Positions 47,520 through 59,880 of a DNA stretch of 64,000 bases are shown here, one piece after another. The stretch's first letter is position 1. The number at the start of each line of letters is the position of its first letter. Under the pieces are notes generated by a model that made no database searches, was not told the origin of the DNA, and worked only from the letters and a program-made list of their open reading frames with translations. This DNA is from Adiantum capillus-veneris (lineage: Eukaryota > Streptophyta > Polypodiopsida > Polypodiales > Pteridaceae). Made by a program: the position numbers and the translations under genes. Where the stretch lies: the NCBI GenBank assembly GCA_014529385.2, contig CM043959.1, forward strand, positions 92,237,529 through 92,301,528, given 5' to 3'.

Positions 47520-50060
47520 TTGGAAAGCAAGGTCTTGTAATACTTTCCTTTGGACATCACACATTAAAACTAGGTCCCTCACTTGTCCAAGATATGCTCT
47601 AATACAATAAAGGGCTTTTGGTTTCAAGATGCACCACTTTCCCAACCTTGATTCCATTAAAGAAGCTAGCTCTACTTAGACATTTAATAGTAAGGCCCTA
47701 TAGCAGTTCACATTGAACACTTTCCATGATAGCTAGGTCCACCACTTATCTAAGCTATGCTCTAATAGAGTAAGGGGGTTTTGGTTTCAAGATCCACCAC
47801 TTGTCCAAACTTGATTTGGGAAGCAAGGTCCTATAATAGTTTGCTTTGGACATTCACCATTACAACTAAGTCCACCACTTCTCCAAGCTATGTTCTAATA
47901 CACTAAGGAGGTTTTGGTTTCAAGGAGAACCACTTGTACGACTTTGTTTTTGGAAGTAAGGTCTTTACATAGTTCACCCTGGACCTTGGACATTGGATAC
48001 TACAACTAAGCCCACAACTTGTCCAAGCTATCCTCTATATATAGCCAAAGGGTTTGGGTTTCAAGATTCACCACTTTTCCAACCTTGCTTCCATTAAAGA
48101 AAGGAGGGGCATTATAACTAGGTCCACCACTTGTCCAAGCTATGCTCTGATATAGAAAGGGGATTTTGGTTTCAATAATCCACCACGTGTTCAACCTTGC
48201 AACACTCAAAGGATACTTGGACATTGAAAAGCATAGTCCTATAGTAGTTGATAGATGGCAGTGGGTATTACAACTAGGTCCAACCTATGCTCTCATATAG
48301 CAAAGAGGCTTTGGTTTCAAGATCCACCACTTGTCCAACCTTGCTTCCATTAAAAAAATGAGGGGCTACGTAAACATTGGCAAGCAAGGTAGCAATGTCC
48401 TAAGGTATTTCACCTTGGATATTGGGCATTATAACTAGGTCCACCACTTGTCCAAGATATGCTTTGATATAGAAAGGGGATTTTCGTTTCAAGGTCCACC
48501 ACATGTTCAACCTTGCAAGACTCAAGGGATACTTGGACATTGCAAAGCATAGTCCTATAGTAGTTGATAGGTGGCAGTGGGTATTACAACTACGTCCAAC
48601 CTATGCTCTCATATAGCAAAGAGGCTTTGGTTTCAAGGTCCACCACTTGTCCAAACTTGCTTCCATTAAATAAATGAGGGGCTACGTAAACATTGGCAAG
48701 CAAGGTAGCAAGGTCCTAAGGTATTTCACCTTGGATATTGGGCATTATAACTAGGTCTACCACTTGTCCAAGCTATGCTCTGATATAGAAAGGGGATTTT
48801 CGTTTCATGGTCCACCACGTGTTCAACCTTGCAAGACTCAAGGGATACTTGGACATTGGAAAGCATAGTCCTATAGTAGTTGATAGGTGGCAGTGGGTAT
48901 TACAACTAGGTCCAACCTATGCTCTAATATAGCAAAGAGGCTTTGGTTTCAAGGTCCACCACTTGTCCAAACTTGCTTCCATTCAAGAAATGAGGGGCTA
49001 CGTAAACATTGGCAAGCAAGGTAGCAAGGTCCTAAGGTATTTCACCTTGGATATTGGGCATTATAACTAGGTCCACCACTTGTCCAAGCTATGCTCTGAT
49101 ATAGAAAGGGGATTTTTGTTTCAAGGTCCACCACGTGTTCAACCTTGCAAAACTCAAGGGATACTTGGACATTGGAATGCATAGTCCTATACTAGTTGAT
49201 AGGTGGCAGTGGGTATTACAATTAGGTCCAACCTATGCTCTAATATAGCAAAGAGGCTTTGGTTTCAAGGTCCACCACTTGTCCAACCTTGCTTCCATTA
49301 GAGAAATGAGGGGCTACGTAAACATTGGCAAGAAAGGTAGCAAGGTCCTAAGGTATTTCACCTTGGATATTGGGCATTTTAACTAGGTCTACCACTTGTC
49401 CAAGCTATGCTCTGATATATAAAGGGGATTTTTGTTTCAAGGTCCACCACGTGTTCAACCTTGCAAAACTCAAGGGATACTTGGACATTGGAAAGCATAG
49501 TCCTATAGTAGTTGATAGGTGGAAGTGGGTATTACAACTAGGTCCACCACTTGTCCAACCTATGCTCTAATATAGCAAGGATGCTTGGTTTCAAGATCCA
49601 CCATAATTTCCAACCTTTCTTCCATTAATATAGCAAAGAGGCTTTGGTTTCAAGGTCCACCACTTGTCCAAACTTGCTTCCATTAAAGAAATGAGGGGCT
49701 ACGTAAACATTGGCAAGCAAGGTAGCAAGGTCCTAAGGTATTTCACCTTGGATATTGGGAATTATAATTAGGTCCACCACTTGTCCAAGCTATGCTCTTA
49801 TATAGAAAGGGGATTTTTGTTTCAAGGTCCACCATGTGTTCAACCTTGCAAAACTCAAGGGATACTTGGACATTGGAAAGCATAGTCCTATAGTAGTTGA
49901 TAGGTGGCAGTGGGTATTACAACTAGGTCCACCACTTGTCCAACCTATGCTCTAATATAGCAAGGATGCTTTGGTTTCAAAATCCACCATAATTTCCAAC
50001 CTTGCTTCCATTAATATAGCAAGGAGGATTTGGTCTCAAGGTTCACCACTTGTCCAACCT
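47520..50060 (+). repeat. Right-arm tandem array, 316-bp units
   Basis: A second higher-order array of the same core. 'GGGCATTATAACTAGG' (with small changes) begins at 48424, 48740, 49056, 49372 and 49757, giving three 316-bp steps and one of 385 bp. Each unit contains CCACCACTTGTCCAAGCTATG, 'tatagaaaggggattttcgtttcaagg', CCACCACGTGTTCAACC, 'ggatacttggacattggaaagcatagtcctatagtag', 'ggtggcagtgggtattacaac' and 'gaggggctacgtaaacattgg'. The units are highly similar, so amplification was fairly recent. The array ends just before the DUF7869-like gene. Confidence 0.95.
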
Positions 50061-50154
50061 ATGCAAACCTTTTTCATGTTCTAGCATGATTTTTTGTTTG
50101 AAGAGTATTTTTCTATAACTATGGATTTAACAATGTAATCTTTTTCACTTACAG

Positions 50155-53100
50155 GACAGACTTCGAATCTGGGGAGAAAGTACATATGATACTTGACAAT
50201 GAAATTATGAAGATATTGGTTGTGTTTATAGAACAGATCCTGATTCCACTTGTGGTGGTACAAAGATAGGGAAAGGAAATGTCTCCATACTAGTGGAGGA
50301 ATGCTTGAAGGATGTGGTCCTACCTTTTCCTACAATGGATACTTCATCTCTCCAAGGATCATTATGGAGTGTTGTTCGATGGTCAAAGCTTCTTTTGCAA
50401 TCTTTTGTATTAAATGGGAACTTAATTGATCCACAGGAAAGCTACAATGGTGATGAAGAACATGATCATTCTGATCCTCTAGTTACAGATGCAATACCTA
50501 TGACAAGCCCAGAATTTGAAGCAGTGATTCGAGAGTCTTGGAGAAATTAGAGGGTCCTTTTAAAAGATGACACAATGATGCAAACCATGAATGAAGGGAC
50601 CATCTTATATGTATTTCCACATGATTATGTCAACTTTCAGGAACTTGGTCATGATTGTGTGGGTGTGGATATTGAAAGAGAAAATGCAAGCATTGATGAT
50701 GTGGTTGAAGTGGGTAGCATCACTTTGCTAAAGTGGCCCATCAAGCAGACAACAATGTTGAATGGGAGCCCATTACAACGCTTTGTTCCTTTTGATGGCA
50801 TGCATGCTACATATGAGGATGTATTCAACGATGACAATGTTGGAAAAAAACTTGATGGGAGTAATGTTGTCCAGTTGTCAAGGAAGAGACGATACACTTT
50901 CATTCACAGGACTCAAAAATCAAAAGCAGCACCAGCTTCCACTTTTTACCTTTCAAAAAATCAATTCAAAGGGTATCATGCATTGATTGTTGTGCACAAA
51001 AATGTTGCCAGTTTGCAGATCGTGATATGGTGACAAGGTTACGACAACAATTTTGGGGAGAGTCTCAAAAATCACGCACTAATTATGTTTATGATGTTCT
51101 TTCTATATGTTATCAGAAAGATGAGAAGTCACGATACCAATTCAGTCTAAATGGCTCTATTGTTTGTTGTAGAGCATGGTATGAGCTACATGGAATACCA
51201 AAGACATCATTTTATCGATACAAGGAGAACTTTGAAAATGGTGTGCGCCAATATGTACATGGGAACACATGTACATTGAGAAGGGGACTTCAACATACTA
51301 GTTTAGCAAGAGCACTACTAAATGAGTTTGTGGAAAACAACTCTGAGAAGATGCCACATAGAAGTAGAACACTGCTAGATGGCTCAAGAGAGACTCAATT
51401 GGTGATTCCATCAACATACAAACAAGTGGATATTTTATGTGAAATCAACACAACACTTGACCAAATGGGCTATGAGAAGAAGCTATCCCAATCTTCTTTT
51501 GGTAGAATTTGGAACAAAGAGTACCCACATGTCACTTTAACAAAGACGAGTGAGTTCTCTAAGTGCAATATTTGTAGCTCAATCAAGGCAAGGTTAGAAG
51601 CTAAACCTTCTCTTGAAGAGAGAGCTCTTCTCTTGAGGGAGAGAGAAGTTCACATGGCACAACAAATGAGTTGCATAAGCCTATATTATGCATGCCGCAC
51701 GTATTCAAAAACTCAACCACAAAAATATGTATGCATAATCCATGATAAGATGGATCAAAAGAAGACTGCCATTCCTAGATTACGCATTGTTCCTAAGGGT
51801 GTGGATTCAGGATATAATCTGCAGGTGGCATTGATTGGCATGATCACTCATGGACATGGAGAAGGTCATTACGGACACTTTGTCTTAAATGGTTTGTGGC
51901 CAGCTGATCCAAATCTTACAATTGGCTCAATTGCTAATTGTTTACATAACCTAGAGAGGATAGATAAGCATCCTCTTGGTGATCTAGTAGCAAATGGACT
52001 TCCAAGGAGCAATATTTCACTACTACATGCTTTGAACTCAAGGGATTCTTTGGACTACCATAACTTGAGTGATGGAAAAGAGCCCATTGTGCAGTCGTCA
52101 AAAATTGTAGAAGAGGAATTGGGGTCAACATTTCGCAGGTTGCCAGAGAACTTGTTGCTACAGTTGGATAATTGTGCAGGGGAAAACAAAAATCGATACT
52201 TATTTGCCTATTTTCCAATTCTTGTTGCAAGGGGTGTTTTCAAAACCATCCAGCTGGGATTTTTAATGGTTAGCCATACACATGAGGACATAGACGCCAT
52301 GTTTAGTAGGTTTTCAGAGAAGTTGAGAGTTACACAAACCTATACTTTGCCACATTTGATGGATACATTACGAAACAACTCATCTTCATCTCCAGCTCCA
52401 TTTTTTCTCACAAAGATCCCCGATTTCAAGCAATATTGTGATGGATATCTTTGTGATGGACAAGACATACTTGTTGGACATTCCAAACCGCTTCAGTTCA
52501 AGTTCTTTATGCAGGATGAGACACCAATGATGCAATATAAGGCACATGTAGGTGTATCAAGTTGGAGTGGAAGTATTCGCCTTTGGAAAACAGACACAGA
52601 AGGCAAGCCAATGTTACCACATGGAGATCCACCTCTAGTACCAATGGCGGAATATGTCAAGGCCCACGAAGAAGTCATTTTAGGGCTAAAGAACTATATA
52701 AAATTTTGGAAAAATTTAGGGAATGGTTCAAGTATTCCGCGATATTATAGACCCGTGATAGATTATTGGAGTAAAGTAATTGAAGAGATTGGAAAAGCAA
52801 TCATATCAGAGGGAGTCTTGTATGAAATGTTTTGGCCAAAAACTCAAGAATATTCTCACCTACAAAGCACTACAATGAATTTGCAACAAGGATCAGAAAG
52901 ATTCATAGGCCTTGAAGAGTTGAACGATCATTTTTGTGGGCCTCAACGAGATAGGCCAAGGGAAGAGTTTGACCCTATGTCTGATGTGCACCAAGGTGAC
53001 TTTCTTATGCTTGTTCCAAGTGACACAGAAATCTATCCAGTGTGGCTTGCAATGGCTTTATGTGACATTGATAATGTGCCTACATCACCAAACTATAGAA

Positions 53101-53249
53101 AACTCTTGATTCAATATTGGTCACCTTGCGTGAGAAAAAGTGGGATGACAGATACTCAAGCTTACAGTAATTGTTGGAAGGGTTATTGGGCTATCAACTA
53201 TAAGGACCCACAAGTGTGGGAAACTGTAGATGCAATTGTTTGGTCCTAG
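50155..53249 (+). pseudogene. DUF7869-like RNase-H-fold protein, candidate transposase of giant element
   Basis: An acceptor-like TTTTTCACTTACAG precedes 50155. The upstream part (to about 51,020) is in one frame with two TGA near 50,195 and a TAG at 50548-50550. A one-base frame change near 50,950 leads into a 740-residue open frame (51027-53249). Just before it, the frame reads CIDCCAQKCCQF, the Cys cluster that begins this family. Acidic residues that could form an RNase-H-type site lie in IIHDKMD (D240), LLLQLDNCAGENKNR (D381) and SHTHEDIDAMFS (417-426). The C-terminal region has GDFLMLVPSD and YPVWLAMAL, like a small chromatin- or DNA-binding module. The resemblance to DUF7869 is from memory of the motif; the transposase role is inference from its place near the right TIR. 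Confidence 0.65.
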
Positions 53250-53660
53250 AGACCCAACAAAGAAGGACCATTTTCTAGAATAAAGATTCCAGAAAGGCAT
53301 GCTCTAAAATCCAAAGAAGGCCTCACTCGTGCACATCAACCACACTTGGATCAAAGTTCAGATATGGTATCAAATGTGGAGTAGAATTATGTGGAGCTTC
53401 TATTGTGACTATACTAGTCAATTTGTAAACAAAATCTTTTTTGTATCTTCCTTTGTTTTATGTAATTTGTAGTTATTATTCAAATCCATGTGTCGTACAT
53501 CCTCTTGACTTTTGGTGTTTATCAACACCACAATCCTATGAGATTTTCACTTTATTTACTAACCACACACCTCAATTTTTCCCACTTTAAGTGGAAAATT
53601 CCCAAATTACATGAATTTAGTCGATTTGGTGATTCCCATAATGTGAGATTTTTACCAAAA
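53250..53660. other. Right subterminal spacer of giant element
   Basis: No gene. Contains CCCACTTTAAGTGG, a 14-bp perfect palindrome near 53,581, and TTTTCCCACTTT, which matches in inverse orientation the sequence just inside the left TIR (AAAGTGGGAAAA at 11,589). It may be a second, internal terminal motif. Confidence 0.5.
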
Positions 53661-53677
53661 TACCTAATATGGTCTTA
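53661..53677 (-). repeat. Right terminal inverted repeat of giant element
   Basis: TACCTAATATGGTCTTA, the exact reverse complement of 11573-11589. It is followed by TTTGG, where the Gypsy-1 reverse transcriptase frame resumes. Confidence 0.9.
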
Positions 53678-53992
53678 TTTGGTTTCATGAATTCTTATGC
53701 AAGTTTCCAAAGTTGGATGGACAAAGTGTTGGGGCCTTACCTTGGAAGCTTTGTAAAAGTTTTCATGGATGATTTTTGTGTTTACAATGAAAGAATTATT
53801 CATGTTCAAAAGCTTGATATGGTGTTTAAAAGGATTGATGATGATGGGGGTCAACTCAATCCTTCGAAATGTAAAATTGCAAGAGCTAGAGTGATACTTC
53901 TTGGCCATGAGATAAGTGAGAATGGGATAGCTCCAGATTCTGCAAAAGTGGAATGTTTGCTTATGATGTAAATTCCTAAAAGTACAAAGGAG
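53678..53992 (+). pseudogene. Gypsy-1 reverse transcriptase, C-terminal part
   Basis: A plus-strand frame through 53,971 encodes FMNSYASFQSWMDKVLG, KVFMDDFCVYN (the catalytic YVDD-type box, here FMDD), DDDGGQLNPSKCKIARARVILLGHEIS. It matches Gypsy-2 block by block (residues 820-897). Both catalytic Asp are present. A stop at 53,969 and a following frame change mark decay. Together with 11050-11572 it makes up one reverse transcriptase. Confidence 0.85.
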
Positions 53993-54770
53993 TTGATGAG
54001 TTTTTTACAAAGGTTAAGATACTTGTCAAGGTCTTTTTGTATGCTTGCCGAACATGTGCACCCTTTACAGGAGGCAACACAAAACGAACCTTTTCTTTGG
54101 ACTGAGCATGGGCAAAGAGCTTTTGAGGACGTCAAGGAAAAGCTATCTACACTAAATTTGATGATGCCTCCTTTTTGGGATGAAATGTTTTACTTGAGCT
54201 TGAGTGTGGGTGAGCATGCTATTGGTGTGGTATTGATGCAAAAAGGGAAAAAACAATCTTATATGAGGTCGGTTTACTACATAAGCAAGGTAAAGAATGA
54301 TGTACAAAACCTTGGCTATGGGTGTGTGTGAGTGTGGGTGATCATGAGTGTGGGTGAGCGTGATATGGTGCGGTATTGATGCAAAAAGAAAAAAATGATC
54401 TTATATGATGCTGGTTTACTTCATAAGCAAGGTGAAGAATGATGTACAAAAATCGTGGCATGAGATCGAGCAATTGGTTTGGCCATTTGTATATGAAACA
54501 AAAAGTCTGAAATATTTTCTTATTTGTAAGCCTTTTGTGGTGTTGAAATCATGTAGTTTATTGCCTCATACACTAAGGTATCCTAGAGATAGTCCTAAAT
54601 TGCAAAAGTGGATACTTAGTTTTCAGCAACAATTTGACATGAGCATTACTAAGGAGGATAGTGGGAGAGAAAATATGCCATATATGCTCACTTTTAAAGA
54701 GATCCGTGCAAGGAATGAGTTGAAAAAAGATTTGGAAAAGAAGATAGTACCAAGTCCAACTATTCATGTG
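53993..54770 (+). pseudogene. Gypsy-1 RNase H connection region with internal duplication
   Basis: Frames 53993-54331 and 54405-54770 encode FLQRLRYLSRSFCMLAEHVHPL, then FYLSLSVGEHAIGVVLMQ, YYISKVKND and WPFVYETKSLKYFLICKPFVVL. This is the normal gypsy RNase H position but the catalytic acidic residues are absent. A segment of about 144 bp is duplicated in tandem (GAGTGTGGGTGAGC at 54202 and 54346), repeating the VLMQK-YFISKVKND stretch and breaking the frame. Confidence 0.75.
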
Positions 54771-54774
54771 GAGC

Positions 54775-55345
54775 TTCAGGATGTAGAGGGTACCTTATAC
54801 TTTGATGGGGATTTCAAGAGGAGCATTAATAAGGGCACTATTGGTTATGTATTTGTGGATAAAGATGGCATTGAATTCTAATTTGGAAGCCAAGAAGTGG
54901 ATGTAAAGAGTAATAATGAGGTTGAGTATGAAAGCCTCTCTTTGGGCTTGGAAGAATGTGTCAAAATGCATGTAAGGAGGCTTTTAATCAAAGGTGATGC
55001 TATGTTGATTGTGTAGCAAGTTCAAGGTACATGGAAGGTGAATCAAGAAGGCATGAAGGGGTGGTTTTTCAAACTGAGAAAGTTGTTAAAGTCTTTTGAT
55101 TCCTTTCAAATATGGCATGTACCTCGAAATATGAATGTAAGGACTCATGAGTTGGCGGAACATGTGTTCACAAAGGATGTGCATGCAGTGATAATTAATG
55201 AGCCAAGTTATCTTGGAAGAGAATCCCTCTATGAGGAAGATCATGTGTTGCAAACGGGTTTTGCAAGAAAGGGATTGGCTTACCAACAAAGGCATGCAAT
55301 CAAAGGAAGAGCTATGAGGTACGTCTTGGTTGGAGAGCACATGTA
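54775..55345 (+). pseudogene. Gypsy-1 archaeal-type RNase H
   Basis: TLYFDGDFKRS, then SNNEVEYESLSLGLEEC, LLIKGDAMLIV and FQIWHVPRNMNVRTHELAEHV: the same second RNase H as in Gypsy-2, with the D-E-D pattern still visible. In the last motif the Asp expected before the -HELA- helix is Arg/Thr. Stops occur at 54,879 and 55,014. It would remove RNA from the replication intermediate. Confidence 0.8.
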
Positions 55346-56480
55346 ACACAAGGGGACTGATGATGTTATGAGAAGAGTTCTCTACCATGATAAAAATTTT
55401 AATTCTTAAAAGCATGTCATGAGGAAGGATGTGGAGACCATTTTGAAGTGGAAATTACAAGAAGAAAAGTATTGAATTCTCAACTTATGTGGCCAAGTAT
55501 AAATAGGGATGTCGTCCTTTGGTGTAAGGGCTGTCATGAGTGCCAAATGTATCAAAAGAGAAAGTTGATTCCAGAGACTTTCAGACATATTGTAAGCTGT
55601 GGACCTTTTGAGAAGTGGGGTGTGGATGTAATTGATCCCCTTGTAGTCACTAAAAATGGGAAGCACTACATACTTAGTGCAATGGATTATATGACAAGAT
55701 GGACATAGGCAAAGGCTAGTAGAGGGGCTACAAGAAAAGATGTATGCAACTTTATCTTTGATTGCATATCTTGTAGATTTGGAGTGCCATTGGAGCTTGT
55801 AATCGATCAAGGGAAAGAGTCTAGGCATGATCTTATCAGTGAATTGGTGGAGAAATTGGAGATCAAATATATGTATGCTACTCCTTATCTCTCCAGAATG
55901 CAATGGGTTGGTAGAGGCATTCGATGGAGTTTTGCAGAAGATATTGTTCAAGCTTGTGGAAGAGAATCCAAAAGTTTGGGATATGTATTTGGAGAGGGTA
56001 TTGTGGGCATGTAGAGTGACTCAAAAATCATCCACGGGGTTCACTCCATTTCATTTGGTTTATGGAGAAGAATGTGTTATTCTAGTTAATGTGATGCTTC
56101 CTTCATTGGAGTTCATTTTGAAGCATAGTTTGGTTGAGGAGGAGCATGTAAAGGAGAGACTGGAATCTATGCATAGCCTCTTCTTGAATATAGAAAGTGC
56201 CATTAGATTCTATTAAGACTTGGGAAGAAGAAGGGTTGATGCATTCAATGAAAAGATAAAGGCAAAAGGCAAAAGGGCTATGTGAGGGCATGTTGGTTAT
56301 GAGGTATAATAGTGCTTTGGACAATACCTTTCAAACAAAGTTCAAGGAAAAGTGGAAGGTCCTTTTGTGGTGCATGAGGTGTATGATAATGGAATTTATC
56401 AACTCAAGGACTTGGATGGCAAGATGCATAAGGCAAAAGACAATGGGATCAGGCTCAAGCCTTATGTGACAAGAATCATG
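55346..56480 (+). pseudogene. Gypsy-1 integrase
   Basis: Begins with DGCG-HFEVE near 55,427, then LMWPSINRDVVLWCKGCHECQ (zinc HHCC region) and FEKWGVDVIDPLV (first Asp), YILSAMDYMTRW, FGVPLELVIDQGKE (second Asp region, DNG altered to DQG). A frame change near 55,890 lies before the Glu motif, where two frames overlap; the later one continues through KSSTGFTPFHLVYGEE. A GPF-like module with LKDLDGKMH follows to 56,480. Stops near 55,706 and 56,214. It would have inserted the element's cDNA. Confidence 0.8.
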
Positions 56481-56529
56481 TGATGAAGCAAGAAATGCAT
56501 ATGGAACACTTGAAAGTGCTCCATGCTTA

Positions 56530-56543
56530 TTGGAGGGGCAACA
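56530..56543 (+). other. Gypsy-1 polypurine tract
   Basis: TTGGAGGGGCAACA directly before the 3' LTR start TGTGACGTG. Confidence 0.75.
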
Positions 56544-57585
56544 TGTGACGTGTTTTGCTGGAATGGTGTAGGATACCCCAAAGACTTCGAGAAGTGTATC
56601 TTAATGATTTTGTGACCCTTAGATGTAAATAAATCATGCTTGTACAAATTGTACAAAGACGGTGTGTGACAATTGTCTCTACGCATGCGAGCCAGTTGTG
56701 CGGGGTACAATTTTTATACATAGAAGTGTTGAGACTTCAAAGAGTGAGTTAGTGCTATAAAAATATTAAAAAAAACTGAAATTTTATTAGCTTGGGTTCA
56801 TGAGTGAAGAGGGATATTCAGCTGTGAAGAAGAAACTCTCTTATGTTATCGCATGTGGTGAAGGGTGGGGGTTTTGGTGTAGGGGTGTCCCTCTTGCCTT
56901 GCGAGAGCCTAGTGTGGTGAAATGAGAGTGTGTCTCTCCTAAATGGGTTGATGAAAGTGGGTGTTTAACTCTGCATATTGACCTTTCTTCATCTTGGTTT
57001 GAGGTATGGCAGCTATGTTGTGTGCAATTCCCTGTGGTGCAGCTAGTTGAGGGTAGACTATGCGCTGCAATTCCTTGCTTATACATACACAAAAGGGCAA
57101 GGTTTTCCCCAATTTTTCCATCAGCTTTTATGAGATTTTTTGTTGAACTTTGTGGTTTTCTAATTGAGCTTGATTTGGAACTTTGTGTATATATGGGATC
57201 GCCTATGGAGTCTCTACTAGCACATGGAAGGGTGTTTGAAAAGAAGTGAAGCCCTTGGTTTTATGAAGAAAAGTGCAGAGATTTCCATTGTTTTTCTTTA
57301 ATTTTTTTATTTGGTTTTCTTGATTCCCTTGCTTCCTTTTGTGTATCCAAGTATTGTGGGGGTTGTAGCGGTGTAGAGCAAAGCTAGTCGAAGCTAGTCG
57401 AGGCTGAGTGCGAGTGAGGCTGTCAAAATTTGTGAGAGAAGCTAGTCAAGGTTGAGTGTGAGTGAGGCTGTCAAAATTTGTGAGAAAAGATCAGACCATG
57501 TTATCTTGAGAGATCTATTCTCTTCATCCTCTTTTCTTGGTGTTGGTTTGAGGTGTTGTAGAGGCCAACCCTCCAATCCTTCACA
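56544..57585 (+). repeat. Gypsy-1 3' LTR (1,042 bp)
   Basis: Starts TGTGACGTG, ends CTTCACA, and aligns with 7904-8903. It is longer mainly because an internal stretch of about 45 bp (GAAGCTAGTC...GTGAGTGAGGCTGTCAAAATTTGTGAG) is duplicated at 57,395-57,485. Confidence 0.85.
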
Positions 57586-58660
57586 ACGCGTATGATGTCT
57601 AACTGCTCAGAATGAAGTGAAATTCACTCCAAAGGTTCCTCACTACACTGGAAACTCACAACAAGTTTCAAAATTGAATTTCAACACTTTTTGTGTAAGT
57701 TACAATCACTTCAAGCAATCACTTTGCTTAGATATGTCTGTGGTCTTTATAAGCCCAAAAATGCTTCAAATTTGAAAGTTTGGCCTATATGCTTCCTTAA
57801 TGTTGTAGATCACAAGGGTGCACTTAGTTGTAACTTTTGACCTCAGATTTGGCCTCTAAGACATCATACGCGTATAATGTCTAGGTGGTTAGAATTCAGT
57901 TCTGTTTCTACCAAAGGTGCCCCTTGGTGTGTACAACAAGAATATATGCTCACAACAAATTTTGGGTGTCGAAATTGGACAAAATCACCACTTTTTGACA
58001 AGGAAATCCCCAAAAGAGTAAAATCCCCTTAACTCTCAATCTATAAGCTCAAATGAAATGAAATTTGGTGTATGTGCTCAACACAACATACAGAAGATGG
58101 GTATAATGTCAAAAGTTCAAATTTGCTGCCAGAATCACCCTTTAGACATTATACGCGTATGATGTCTACTAATGCATTTTTTAATAGAATTCATTCACAA
58201 ACGTCCCCAAGTCTCTAGCACTAGTTTTCAAGAATTTCTACCAATTTTCATGCAAAAATGTGCTCAGAATCACAAGTTTCTTTTTTTTTTCGTTTTTGAC
58301 ACTTCGTCTTTTGTCTTTTGGGTGTCACGGGTGGGTCTAAACACTATTCTCAAGGTGTAATTAGGGTAAAGCCCCCCTTTTGAACACTCTGGTGCATATA
58401 ATTTTTTTAAATTTGGTCTCAAAATGCCCCTTGAGACATCGTACGTGTATGATGTCCAAGTTTTCAGAATTTCAGTTTTTCTTCACAAAACCCTTGCACA
58501 TGCCCTCTTCTATGCTCAGCATCAATCAGTCATGCAAAAATATCAACAGAAAGATGTTTATTTCAGTTTTTTTCTCAAAAGTAGACTTTTTAGAGATCTT
58601 AAATGCAAACAAGTACTTCAGCATATAAATCAATGATGAATAGCTCTAGATCAAAATCAG
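57586..58660. repeat. Palindrome-bearing repeat, right part (about 285-bp period)
   Basis: Begins ACGCGTATGATGTCT, the right half of a palindrome cut by Gypsy-1. Further palindromes start near 57859, 58144 and 58434, each about 285 bp apart. It continues the array of 6,780-7,903. Confidence 0.85.
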
Positions 58661-59880
58661 ATTACTTAGTTAAAGCTACTCCTACATAAAAAAACACTTC
58701 AATGCCACACACGGACTAGAAAATGCTTTTATTATCTCACAAATCACTCGACCACCAACAAATACTCTAATCTACAAGTCCTAACTGAACCTACCTAGTC
58801 GCAAAACCTCGGCAAGACACACGCTTACTGGCTATCCACTTGATCTCAAATTAACCTCTTCCGGATCCACTTAAGAAAAATGCTTTCTTTCGCAAAAACT
58901 AAAGCAAGAAACCATCACACGAGTGTTAGTATGATTACCTACTTAAGTCCTTGTGTCCTTAGAAGTGGCATCAATGTTGTGGGAGCAAATCACATGAGCT
59001 ATAAAGTGCATGCAGCACAACCTAGATCAACATAATGTCAATCACGGACACAGATGACAGGATAGGTGCACGGAGGTAATCTCTTTAGCTTGTTAGGATG
59101 AGACCATCCCATGCATACAACACTCTGGAAGGCTAACTAAACCACAACCTAGAATCTCGCTGCTCTCAACTTCACCACCCAACCCACATACGTGCACAAA
59201 CGGAAGGAAACTCATTAAACCATACCACAATCATACGAAAGTTAAGGAACACCATCCCCTTACTAGGATACACTTGTCCCAAAGCCTCTACACTCAAAAT
59301 CGTAACTCTAAACCCATCTGCAAAAAATGCGTATGAAGATAGAGCCAGATTTCAAAAGTGCTTGAAACTAAAATCTATGATTATCTGTGTGTAGCTTATC
59401 TTGCCACGATTCTAATGACTAATTGCAAGCAGAAAACGGACATCATTTGATATATTTATAGTCGCAAATAGCTCGTAGATGTGCGAGCCCATTTTTTCCG
59501 TTTTGCGAGGAATGCTTGGCATTGTCACATATCTCTTGCTGAGCCTAGCACGATGGTGTTGTCGGTTCTCCAATGTGATGAGCAAGCAGGGAGTCACACC
59601 AAGATGAAGCTCACGCTCTCTCTCTCTCTTCCTCTCTCACACACAGTTGATGGCAGCTTAAAACTTGATTATGATAAAAGTTCTCTTTACAAAATGACCT
59701 AGGTACAATATATACAAAGGCTGCCATATGTTAAATAGAGTTCCAAGGGTAGAAGTACCATTGCACCCCGGCTTCTGCAACTAGACTAATTACTCATTAC
59801 AAATGATGTTTTTAACCATAATCCGCATCATTTCATAACTCTTAAAAAATTAAGTCTTTGTTGAGTTATGTCGTATTGTT
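58661..59880. other. Noncoding region, possible leader or LTR of minus-strand gypsy
   Basis: No supportable gene. The stretch 58,740-59,340 is rich in short C-rich phrases, and 59,615-59,645 has a small CT-rich/CACACA tract. By position it could be the 5' leader or LTR of the minus-strand gag remnant (5423-6739), but I found no second LTR or clear primer-binding site. Confidence 0.3.

Noticed and set aside
47520-50060. Possible CRISPR array, because of regular repeats
   Set aside because: Units are 316 bp of continuous repeat with no short repeat/spacer structure, and the context is a plant genome without cas genes.
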